A stretch of 64,000 bases of DNA, from NCBI RefSeq assembly GCF_029961025.1, contig NZ_JASBVP010000003.1, forward strand, positions 124,001-188,000, written 5' to 3'. Of this stretch, positions 1 through 8,739 are shown one piece after another. The notes beneath the pieces were generated by a model that did no database searches, was not told the origin of the DNA, and saw nothing but the letters and a program-made list of their open reading frames with translations. The translations under genes were made by a program, and so were the position numbers. The DNA comes from Mycobacterium sp. GTDB taxonomy: Bacteria > Actinomycetota > Actinomycetes > Mycobacteriales > Mycobacteriaceae. The number at the start of each line of letters is the position of its first letter. Within the stretch, counting starts at the first letter, position 1.

Positions 1-1719
<1,719 letters not shown>

Positions 1720-1992
1720 GGTCCCGTCTCGGCGGTGTCTCGCCGGTTTAGGGTGATCCTTTTCGGATGCAGGGCAACCGCTCGGCGACCTCCGGATGGT
1801 GCCGGCAAAGGCCGGGCAGATTTCCGTTCGGTGATCGTTCGCACCCAAGGGCGCGTTGTGACCCCACAACATCCGGCCCGCTACCGCCGGCTTCGGGGGG
1901 ACGTAGACTATGAAAGACGTGACCCGTCGTCGAGCCAAATAAGCCAAAAGCCGATAAGCAGAATGCTCCCCGAAAGTCAGCCAATTAGTCAA

Positions 1993-2028
1993 ATGATGCG
2001 CCGGTGCGTGCGGTGCATCACCGTTTGA
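1993..2028 (+). CDS. Leader peptide uORF with two Cys codons upstream of nirA
   Basis: An 11-codon ORF, MMRRCVRCITV, 104 bases before nirA, with two Cys and three Arg codons. Cysteine-responsive attenuation through Cys-rich upstream ORFs has been described for mycobacterial sulfur-assimilation operons, including the sulfite reductase operon, so such an ORF here is expected. The two Cys codons are not adjacent, unlike the poly-Cys tracts of the best examples. Function is inferred from position and composition only. Confidence 0.45.
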   Translation: MMRRCVRCITV

Positions 2029-2031
2029 CCG

Positions 2032-2118
2032 ATGGTGATGTCGATGTCGGGTGCGTGCCTGCGGGTGGTGTGGGACGCTCCCGACTCGGTGTCACCACAG
2101 GTCAGCACGCTATGTTAA
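2032..2118 (+). CDS. Second leader ORF, stop overlaps the nirA ribosome binding site
   Basis: A 28-codon ORF beginning MVMSMSGACLRVVW and ending in a Cys codon (TGT) just before TAA at 2116-2118. The stop lies inside the nirA Shine-Dalgarno sequence AAGGAGG (2117-2123), so ribosomes finishing or stalling here would cover or expose the nirA ribosome binding site. It begins four bases after the stop of the 1993-2028 ORF. Whether it is translated is unknown; the arrangement fits translational coupling or attenuation. Confidence 0.35.
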   Translation: MVMSMSGACLRVVWDAPDSVSPQVSTLC

Positions 2119-2132
2119 GGAGGCCCTAAAAG

Positions 2133-3800
2133 ATGAGCGCACCGCGTCCCGTCAAGACGCGCAGTGAAGGCCAGTGGGCACTCGGTGAGCGTGAGCCGCT
2201 CAATGAAACCGAGCAATTCAAGAGGGATGACGCGCCGCTTAACGTGCGGGAACGCATCCTCAACATTTATGCGAAGCAGGGTTTTGACAGCATCGACAAG
2301 ACGGACCTGCGTGGCCGCTTCCGCTGGGCGGGGCTTTACACCCAGCGTGAGCAAGGCTATGACGGTACCTGGACCGGCGACGAGCACATCGACACCATCG
2401 AAGCCAAGTACTTCATGATGCGGGTGCGCTCCGATGGCAAGCCGTTGTCCGCCAACGCGCTGCGCACTCTGGGTGAGATCTCGAAAGAGTTCGCCCGCGA
2501 CACCGCCGATATCGGTGATCGGGAGAATGTGCAATTCCACTGGATCGAGATCGAGAACGTTCCCGAGATCTGGCGGCGGCTGGAGGCGGTGGGTTTGCAG
2601 ACCACGATGGCTTGCGGTGACTGCCCCCGCGGGATCCACGGCTCACCGCTGGCCGGGGAATCGCTTGACGAGGTGCTTGACCCCACACCGGCGATCGAGG
2701 AAATCGTGCGGCGCTTTATCGGCAATCCCGACTACGCCAATCTGCCGCGCAAGTACAAGACCGCGATATCGGGTCTGCAGGATGTTTCCCACGAGACCCA
2801 CGACGTCGCGTTCATCGGCGTCAACCATCCCGAGCACGGCCCCGGAATGGATCTGTGGGTGGGGGGAGGCTTGTCCACCAACCCGATGCTGGCCCAGCGG
2901 GTCGGCGTGTGGGTGCCGCTGGAGGAGGTGCCCGACGTCTGGGAGGCGGTGACGAAGATCTTCCGTGACTACGGGTACCGCCGGCTGCGTTCCAAGGCGC
3001 GGATGAAATTCCTGATCAAAGACTGGGGCGTGGCAAAGTTCCGGGACGTGCTGGAAACCGAATACCTCGGCCGCAAGCTCATCGACGGTCCCGCCCCGGA
3101 GCCGATCACCCACCCGATCGATCACGTGGGGGTGCAGCGGCTGAAAAACGGGCGCAACGCCGTCGGTGTCGCGCCCATCGCCGGGCGGGTGTCGGGCACC
3201 ATTTTGACCCAGGTGGCCGAGCTGATGCAGCGCGCCGGCTCGGACCGGGCGCGGTTTACCCCGTACCAGAAACTGGTGATTTTGGACGTGCCCGACGACG
3301 CGCTAGAGGAGCTGGTGGCCGGACTGGACGCGCTGGGTTTGCCGTCACGACCTTCGCCCTGGCGGAAAAACCTGATGGCCTGCACCGGTATCGAGTACTG
3401 CAAGCTGTCGTTCGCGGAAACCCGGGGCCGCGCCCAGGGGCTGGTTCCCGAGCTCGAGCAGCGCCTGGCGGACATCAACGGCCGGCTTGACGTGCCGATC
3501 TCGGTGCACATCAACGGTTGCCCGAACTCCTGCGCCCGCATTCAGGTCGCCGACATCGGCTTTAAGGGCCAAATGGTCGATGACGGGCAGGGGAACCCGG
3601 TGGAAGGCTTTCAGGTGCACCTGGGCGGCGGTCTCGGGCAGGACAGCGGCTTCGGCCGTAAGCTGCGCCAGCACAAGGTGTTCAGCCACGAGCTCGGTGA
3701 CTACGTCGAGCGGGTGGTGCGCAACTTCCTCAACGACCGCCAACCCGGGGAACGCTTCGCCCAGTGGGCGATGCGCGCCGAGGAAGCGTTACTGCGATGA
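2133..3800 (+). CDS. nirA: Ferredoxin-dependent assimilatory sulfite reductase
   Basis: A 555-residue siroheme/[4Fe-4S] enzyme that reduces sulfite to sulfide with six electrons from ferredoxin, for cysteine synthesis. The cluster and siroheme cysteines are visible as CTGIEYC (about residues 415-421) and NGCPNSC (about 455-461). The Tyr and Cys that form a covalent crosslink beside the siroheme in M. tuberculosis NirA appear to be kept, in GLYTQR near residue 70 and ACGDCPR near 155. Length and sequence match Rv2391 rather than a nitrite reductase. The ATG at 2133 follows a strong AAGGAGG. The two leader ORFs upstream suggest cysteine-responsive control. In M. tuberculosis the next gene is cysH; here only a scrap remains before the chelatase. 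Confidence 0.96.
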   Translation: MSAPRPVKTRSEGQWALGEREPLNETEQFKRDDAPLNVRERILNIYAKQGFDSIDKTDLRGRFRWAGLYTQREQGYDGTWTGDEHIDTIEAKYFMMRVRSDGKPLSANALRTLGEISKEFARDTADIGDRENVQFHWIEIENVPEIWRRLEAVGLQTTMACGDCPRGIHGSPLAGESLDEVLDPTPAIEEIVRRFIGNPDYANLPRKYKTAISGLQDVSHETHDVAFIGVNHPEHGPGMDLWVGGGLSTNPMLAQRVGVWVPLEEVPDVWEAVTKIFRDYGYRRLRSKARMKFLIKDWGVAKFRDVLETEYLGRKLIDGPAPEPITHPIDHVGVQRLKNGRNAVGVAPIAGRVSGTILTQVAELMQRAGSDRARFTPYQKLVILDVPDDALEELVAGLDALGLPSRPSPWRKNLMACTGIEYCKLSFAETRGRAQGLVPELEQRLADINGRLDVPISVHINGCPNSCARIQVADIGFKGQMVDDGQGNPVEGFQVHLGGGLGQDSGFGRKLRQHKVFSHELGDYVERVVRNFLNDRQPGERFAQWAMRAEEALLR

Positions 3801-3871
3801 GCGATCCGCTGGCCGCAGCGCTGTGCGGTCGGGGGCGCTCGACAACCGCATCCGGGCGGCACGCTTCATGA
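3797..3871 (+). pseudogene. cysH: Residual cysH (PAPS/APS reductase), internal deletion
   Basis: A 24-codon ORF starts with an ATGA overlap on the nirA stop (M-S-D) and ends G-R-H-A-S-stop with an ATGA overlap on the chelatase start. M. tuberculosis cysH occupies exactly this place (nirA-cysH-chelatase), starts M-S-G and, from memory, ends G-L-H-A-S. The simplest reading is that nearly the whole gene, normally about 250 codons, was lost by an internal deletion that kept both junctions. No reductase motif remains. The terminal match is short, so this is an inference from position plus ends. Confidence 0.5.
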
Positions 3872-4584
3872 GCACCCTGGTGCTGACCGCGCACGGCAGC
3901 AAAGATCTCCGCTCGGCCGCCAACGCGCGCGCCCTGGCCGGCCGGCTGGCCCGGATGCGGCCCGACCTTGAGGTGCGGGTCGCGTTTTTGGAGCAAAACC
4001 TGCCCAGCCTGCACAGTGTGCTTACCGGGCTGGCGGATACCCCCCGAACGGTGGTGTCGCCGTTGCTGCTGGCCAGCGCCTACCATGCGCGCTTGGACAT
4101 TCCCAAACAGATCGCCCGTGCCGGGGCGCAGGGTGTGCGGCAAGCCGACGTGCTCGGTGAGGACGATCGGCTGGTCGCGGTGCTGCGCGAGCGGCTTTTC
4201 GGGTTGGGTGTCTCCGACCGCGACAGCGCATTGGGTGTGCTGGTGGTTGCGATCGGGTCATCCGATGCGGCGGCAAACGCGCGGAGCGCGACGGTAGCGG
4301 CCAAGCTGGCGGCGGATACCCGCTGGGCCGGCGCCGCACTGGCCTTTGCCACCGGGCCCGAGCCGTCGCTGGCGCAGGCCAGCGAGCAGCTGCGCCGCCG
4401 GGGTGCCCGCCGGCTGGTGATCGCGCCCTGGTTTTTGGCGCCCGGACGGGTGATCGACCGGATCCGGGCCTACGCGCACGACGCCGGCATCGCAATGGCA
4501 CCCCCCTTGGGGGCGCACCGCCTGGTGGCCGAAACCGTGCTCGATCGCTTCGAGCATGCGGTGGCAACCCGGGCCGTCGCCTAA
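3868..4584 (+). CDS. Sirohydrochlorin chelatase-like protein (CbiX/SirB/Che1 family)
   Basis: A protein of about 238 residues made of two related CbiX-type halves. The first half carries the metal-binding histidines in LTAHGS (His near residue 9) and SAYHARLDIP (near 73). The second half, VVAIGSSDAAAN and APWFLAPGRVIDRI, keeps the fold signature but lacks these histidines, as in two-domain relatives. Such enzymes insert iron into sirohydrochlorin to make siroheme, the NirA cofactor, or cobalt for cobalamin. Placement behind nirA favours siroheme. The start overlaps the cysH scrap by four bases (ATGA), so translation is probably coupled. The equivalent in M. tuberculosis is Rv2393. Confidence 0.85.
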   Translation: MSTLVLTAHGSKDLRSAANARALAGRLARMRPDLEVRVAFLEQNLPSLHSVLTGLADTPRTVVSPLLLASAYHARLDIPKQIARAGAQGVRQADVLGEDDRLVAVLRERLFGLGVSDRDSALGVLVVAIGSSDAAANARSATVAAKLAADTRWAGAALAFATGPEPSLAQASEQLRRRGARRLVIAPWFLAPGRVIDRIRAYAHDAGIAMAPPLGAHRLVAETVLDRFEHAVATRAVA

Positions 4585-4646
4585 CTCCCGTTCATCGACG
4601 TCGCCGCAGCCAAGCGGGCAAGCCGTCACCCGCCTGCGGGGAAAAT

Positions 4647-5654
4647 CTAACTCCGCCTGGGAGCGTGGGCCGTCCTATTTGCGGGTTGGGGCTTTGCGGG
4701 GCGGGATGGGCGATCCGGCGGCGCGCACAGCCGCAGCTGCCTCAGTAGGTTTCGGACGGCACCGGGGGGCGGGGTACGCCCGCCGGCCCAGATCGCCCGG
4801 AACCGCCGCCGCAGGTTCAGCTCGGGAACGGCGATGGCCCGTAGCCGGCCGGCGGCCAGGTCGTCGGCCACTGCCAGCCGGCTCATGACCGCGGGTCCAG
4901 CACCGGCGAGGACTGCGGCGCGCATAGCCGCGGCGGATGACAATTCCAGTATCGGTGGTGCCAGCTGAATTTCGTCGCCCAGCGCACGGCGTAACGCCAA
5001 TGTGAAGGAATCCCTTATTCCCGAACGTGGTTCGCGCATCACAAAGGGTGTTTGCGCGAGTTCGGCAGCACTTACAACGCGTGATCGCCTGGCCCACTGG
5101 TGGTTCGGCGGTACGACGACTACGAGTTCGTCGTGTGCTACCACACAGCTACCTAATCCTTTGGGCGGCCCGGGGTTTTCAACGAATCCGAGATCTGCCG
5201 TGCCATCACGGACCGAAGCGATGGCCTTGTCGCTGTTGGTAGCGGTCAGAATGACTTCGGGCACCGTATCGCCACGCCGCGCGGCAGCGGCCTGCAACGA
5301 CACCAGCCACTGCGGCATGAGTTGTTCGGCGATGGTCTGGCTGGCCACCACCTTGATGCGCTGACGGCTTTTGGTACGCAGCGAACCCAAGGCCGCGTCG
5401 ACCTCATGGGCGACTTCGACCAGGCGTGCCGACCACTCGGCGACGAGGACTCCCGCAGGTGTGAGTTTCGTGCCCCGCGTGCTCCTGGCGGCCAGTGCGA
5501 CTCCGACCTGCGTCTCCATCGATGTCAACCGCGCCGAAACAGCCTGCTGTGTCAACCCCAGTTCCCGGGCGGCCGCACCGAGACTTCCGGTCCTCGCAAT
5601 CGCCAGAAATATTTCGAACGACGCAAGTTCGGGCATGCGAGAGCTGAGCGTCAT
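4647..5654 (-). CDS. LysR-type transcriptional regulator
   Basis: About 335 residues. The N-terminal winged helix-turn-helix reads FLAIARTGSLGAAARELGLT, followed by QQAVSARL, and is followed by a LysR substrate-binding domain (ASQTIAEQLMPQWL, VRDGTADLGFVENP, LSSAAAMRAAVLAGAGPAVM). It resembles the LysR family member Rv0377 from memory. It converges with the chelatase gene and is divergent from fprA, so it is a candidate regulator of the sulfite-reduction block; CysB, the classic sulfur regulator, is also LysR type. Starts at 5654 (ATG) and 5636 (ATG, MPELASFE) are both plausible, and neither has a clear Shine-Dalgarno sequence. Confidence 0.88.
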   Translation of the reverse strand: MTLSSRMPELASFEIFLAIARTGSLGAAARELGLTQQAVSARLTSMETQVGVALAARSTRGTKLTPAGVLVAEWSARLVEVAHEVDAALGSLRTKSRQRIKVVASQTIAEQLMPQWLVSLQAAAARRGDTVPEVILTATNSDKAIASVRDGTADLGFVENPGPPKGLGSCVVAHDELVVVVPPNHQWARRSRVVSAAELAQTPFVMREPRSGIRDSFTLALRRALGDEIQLAPPILELSSAAAMRAAVLAGAGPAVMSRLAVADDLAAGRLRAIAVPELNLRRRFRAIWAGGRTPPPGAVRNLLRQLRLCAPPDRPSRPAKPQPANRTAHAPRRS

Positions 5655-5928
5655 GCGTGATCTCACCCACAAATGAGCGTTGTGTGCGGTGCACCGGTTT
5701 TAGCCGCCATCATAAAGGATGCCGCAGTCAAGTCAGATTCTGGCAGGACGAAACACAATGGTCGTTTGTGACTCCACAATCGTGCGACCGCTACCCGCGA
5801 CATCGCAAAAAGAGAACCATGAGAAGCATGACACGCCCAATTGACGAGACGCCCCGTGCGCGCCGGAACGGTCGCCGGGGGCATCGATCGGCTCGCCAGG
5901 GTATTCGCCGATGAGGAGGCTTTTGAGT
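5655..5928. other. Intergenic region between the LysR gene and fprA
   Basis: This divergent promoter region is more AT-rich than its surroundings around 5695-5830. A possible 31-codon, Arg-rich leader ORF runs 5819-5914 (MRSMTRPIDETPRARR...), and its TGA overlaps the fprA Shine-Dalgarno sequence, echoing the nirA leader. No convincing LysR box could be fixed by eye. Confidence 0.35.
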
Positions 5929-7308
5929 ATGCGTCTGAGTATGCGTCCATACCACGTTGCGATCGTCGGTTCCGGCCCATCGGGTTTTTTCGCGGCGACA
6001 TCGCTGTTGAACGCCGCAGATACTTCCGAGGAGATCGAGGTCGCTGTCGACATGCTCGAGATGCTGCCGACGCCATGGGGACTGGTGCGTTCCGGCGTCG
6101 CCCCGGACCATCCCAAGATTAAGTCAGTCAGCAAGCAATTCGAAAGGACCGCCGAAGATCCCCGTTTCCGTTTCTTCGGCAACATCCGGGTGGGCGAGCA
6201 CATTCAGGCTGCCGAACTTTCCGAGCGCTATGATGCGGTGATCTACGCCGTCGGGGCGCAATCGGACCGCTCGCTGAACATTCCGGGCGAGCATTTGCCG
6301 GGCAGTATCGCTGCTGTCGATTTCGTCGGCTGGTACAACGCTCACCCGCACTATGCGCAGCTAAACCCCGACCTGTCGAAGGGACGCGCCATCGTGATCG
6401 GCAACGGAAACGTCGCACTCGATGTCGCCCGCATGCTGGTAGCCGACCCCGATATGCTGGCGCACACCGACATCGCCGATCACGCACTGCAGCCGCTGCG
6501 CTCGCGCGGTGTCGAGGAAGTGGTGGTCCTCGGGCGGCGCGGACCGCTGCAGACCGCGTTCACCACGCTGGAGCTGCGTGAGCTCGGTGATCTCCAGGGA
6601 GTCGATGTGGTGGTGGATCCGGCGCAGCTGCAGGGCATCACCGACGAGGACGCCGCCGCGGTGGGCAAGACGGCAAAGCAGAACCTCAAGGTGTTGCGCG
6701 ACTATGCGAAACGTGCGTCCCGGCCCGGTAATCGCCGAATCATATTGCGGTTCTTGACATCTCCTATAGAAATCCTCGGGGACGGGAAAGTCGAGCGGAT
6801 CGTGCTCGGCCGAAATGAGTTGGTCAGCGATGCCGGTGGACGGGTGGTGGCCAAAGACACCGGGGACCGTGAGACGCTGCCCGTCCAGTTGGTGGTGCGT
6901 TCGGTCGGCTACCGCGGCGTGCCCATCCCGGGGGTGCCGTTCGATGACAAAACCGGCACCATCCCCAGCGCCAATGGCCGGGTCGTGGGCCGCCGCAACG
7001 AGTACGTCGTCGGCTGGATCAAGCGGGGACCCAGCGGGGTGATCGGCACCAACAAAAAAGACTCCCAGGACACCGTCGACACCCTGCTGGGGGATCTTGC
7101 CGTCGGCCGCGAGCGCGGGCTCGCGGATTTCCCCGGGGATCACGCCGCCAAACTCGCTGACTGGCTGGTCTCACGCCAGCCCAAACTCGTCACCGCGGCG
7201 CACTGGCACGCCATTGACCGTTTCGAACGCGAAGCCGGGGAGCGACAGGGGCGGCCCCGCGTCAAGCTGCCGACCCTGGAGGAGCTGCTGCGCGCCGGAC
7301 ACGGCTGA
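5929..7308 (+). CDS. fprA: NADPH-ferredoxin (adrenodoxin-type) reductase
   Basis: An FAD enzyme of about 459 residues that passes electrons from NADPH to ferredoxin. The FAD-binding motif VGSGPSGFFAA is at the N-terminus. EMLPTPWGLVRSGVAPDHPK and VIGNGNVALDVAR (NADPH-binding Rossmann motif) are hallmarks of the FprA/adrenodoxin reductase family, as are the C-terminal YVVGWIKRGPSGVIGTN residues. A GAGGAGGC Shine-Dalgarno sequence at about 5912-5919 favours the ATG at 5929 over the one at 5941. It is followed after 58 bases by a ferredoxin gene. In M. tuberculosis fprA (Rv3106) is far from nirA. Here reductase, ferredoxin and sulfite reductase lie together, which suggests a dedicated electron supply. 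Confidence 0.95.
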   Translation: MRLSMRPYHVAIVGSGPSGFFAATSLLNAADTSEEIEVAVDMLEMLPTPWGLVRSGVAPDHPKIKSVSKQFERTAEDPRFRFFGNIRVGEHIQAAELSERYDAVIYAVGAQSDRSLNIPGEHLPGSIAAVDFVGWYNAHPHYAQLNPDLSKGRAIVIGNGNVALDVARMLVADPDMLAHTDIADHALQPLRSRGVEEVVVLGRRGPLQTAFTTLELRELGDLQGVDVVVDPAQLQGITDEDAAAVGKTAKQNLKVLRDYAKRASRPGNRRIILRFLTSPIEILGDGKVERIVLGRNELVSDAGGRVVAKDTGDRETLPVQLVVRSVGYRGVPIPGVPFDDKTGTIPSANGRVVGRRNEYVVGWIKRGPSGVIGTNKKDSQDTVDTLLGDLAVGRERGLADFPGDHAAKLADWLVSRQPKLVTAAHWHAIDRFEREAGERQGRPRVKLPTLEELLRAGHG

Positions 7309-7366
7309 CTCCGGCCGGCAAAATGCCGCACTCCTCGTCCCAATTGCGACATGGAAGGACACGCTC

Positions 7367-7687
7367 ATGACCTACGTGATTGCCGAGCCCTGTGTTGACA
7401 TCAAAGACAAGGCCTGCATTGAGGAATGCCCGGTCGACTGCATTTACGAGGGGGCTCGGATGCTCTACATCCATCCCGGCGAGTGTGTCGACTGCGGGGC
7501 CTGCGAGCCGGTGTGCCCGGTCCAAGCCATCTACTACGAAGACGACCTGCCCGAGCAGTGGAGCGGGTATCGCCAGATCAACGCCGACTTCTTCGCAGAA
7601 CTCGGCTCGCCCGGTGGCGCGGCGAAAATCGGAATCACCGAAAACGACCCGACCGCGGTCAAAGACCTGGACCAACGCCCGGCGTGA
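7367..7687 (+). CDS. fdxC: Seven-iron ferredoxin, FdxC type
   Basis: A 106-residue ferredoxin with N-terminal cysteines C9, C17, C21 and C25 (ACIEECPVDCIYEG) and the second set CVDCGACEPVCP. This is the pattern of actinobacterial [3Fe-4S][4Fe-4S] ferredoxins. The GSPGGA...ENDP tail also fits the FdxA/FdxC group. It is the natural electron carrier between FprA and NirA. It lies directly downstream of fprA, probably cotranscribed. In M. tuberculosis the closest relative (Rv1177) is elsewhere, so this copy may be a paralogue belonging to the inserted block. The symbol is assigned by family resemblance. Confidence 0.9.
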   Translation: MTYVIAEPCVDIKDKACIEECPVDCIYEGARMLYIHPGECVDCGACEPVCPVQAIYYEDDLPEQWSGYRQINADFFAELGSPGGAAKIGITENDPTAVKDLDQRPA

Positions 7688-7688
7688 G

Positions 7689-8030
7689 TCAGCGCTCCCG
7701 GGGGGCGCGCGCCTCGGCGAGCGCCACTGCGCGAACGAGTCGCGCGTAGCGCAATTCCAAGTCTTTAAACCGCAGGTAGGTGCTCAGCGTGGTGAAACTG
7801 AACGCGATGATCAGCGCATAAAGCATCAGATCTGTGCCTCGGGCCACCCCAACCCAGTGCGCGACGACCGTGGTGTCATTGGGCCGCAGCACCGCGTACA
7901 CACCGGCCAGCACGAAAGTGACGTAGCCGACCTTAACCCAGGCGCGCGACTGTGCGCTTTTGCGGGACCGTAGCAGGTAGATGAGTAGGGTGATGATCGA
8001 TCCGATCAACAACACCTGGATCCAGTTCAT
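7689..8030 (-). CDS. DUF2304 small membrane protein, Rv3632-like
   Basis: A 113-residue protein with an N-terminal membrane helix (IQVLLIGSIITLLIYLL), a second hydrophobic region near residues 35-50 and a third near 75-90, then a basic, coiled C-terminus (FKDLELRYARLVRAVALAEA). DUF2304 proteins commonly sit next to a family 2 glycosyltransferase, as here and in M. tuberculosis Rv3631-Rv3632. They may anchor the transferase or support polyprenyl-phosphate-sugar transport. The start codon overlaps the stop of the glycosyltransferase gene by four bases, so translation is coupled. Confidence 0.85.
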   Translation of the reverse strand: MNWIQVLLIGSIITLLIYLLRSRKSAQSRAWVKVGYVTFVLAGVYAVLRPNDTTVVAHWVGVARGTDLMLYALIIAFSFTTLSTYLRFKDLELRYARLVRAVALAEARAPRER

Positions 8031-8713
8031 CGTGGCATCCTTCCTCGCAGGAACCCGTCGAAGATGATGTTGACGCCGTTAAGCAGCGGCTGCCCCTTGG
8101 ACTTGGAGTACGCGGTGTAGCGCACCTCGACCGGCACTTCGGCCACCCGCCAACGGTTTTCGACAATCAGCATCAGGAATTCGGTGGCGTGGCTCATTCC
8201 GCTCATGGTGATGTCGAGCCCGTCGGCCACCGTCTTGTTGAACACTCGCAGCCCGTTGTTGGTGTCGGTCAGCCCGAGCCGTCGGCCGCGCGGGCTCAAC
8301 CGGGCGGCGGTTTGCAGCACGAGCCGTTTCAGCAGTGGTGGTCTGCTGACACCGGGGCCGAACCGGGTTCCGATGACGATGTCGACATCGCCCATGCACA
8401 GCCGGTCGATCATGGCGACGACGTCGCGGACCCGGTGCTGACCGTCCCCGTCGAAGGTGACGAAAAGCCGCGCATCGGGCCGGCTTCGCGCATACTCCAC
8501 ACCGGTCTGGATGGCGGCCCCCTGGCCCAGATTAACCGGATGGCGCACCAAGTGCGCCCCGGCTCGTAGCGCGATCTCGCCGGTGCCGTCGTTGCTGCCA
8601 TCGTCTACGCAGACGACGTGATCGAAAACGGAGCGCAGGTCGGCGATGACGTCGCCGATGACACTGGCTTCGTTAAAGGCCGGAACGATGATCCAGGCGT
8701 CGGGGTAACCCAT
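8027..8713 (-). CDS. Family 2 glycosyltransferase, polyprenyl-phosphate sugar synthase type
   Basis: A 228-residue GT-A enzyme with WIIVPAFNEASVI at the N-terminus, the nucleotide-binding CVDDGSNDGT, and the metal-binding FDGDGQH (DxD). This matches DPM1/GtrB-like synthases that load a sugar from a nucleotide donor onto decaprenyl phosphate at the inner face of the membrane. The equivalent in M. tuberculosis is Rv3631. Together with the flippase-like protein upstream and the DUF2304 protein downstream it forms an envelope-glycan operon. ATG 8713 places the first strand at residue 5. The sugar is not evident from the sequence. Confidence 0.88.
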   Translation of the reverse strand: MGYPDAWIIVPAFNEASVIGDVIADLRSVFDHVVCVDDGSNDGTGEIALRAGAHLVRHPVNLGQGAAIQTGVEYARSRPDARLFVTFDGDGQHRVRDVVAMIDRLCMGDVDIVIGTRFGPGVSRPPLLKRLVLQTAARLSPRGRRLGLTDTNNGLRVFNKTVADGLDITMSGMSHATEFLMLIVENRWRVAEVPVEVRYTAYSKSKGQPLLNGVNIIFDGFLRGRMPR

Positions 8714-8739
8714 ATCGATCCCACAAGGTACACCGCGGA

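Noticed and set aside
1740..1900. Possible SAM or cobalamin riboswitch before nirA
   Set aside because: GGCAACC and paired GC-rich segments caught the eye, but the conserved core of either class could not be completed. The Cys-codon leader ORFs give a better-supported control.
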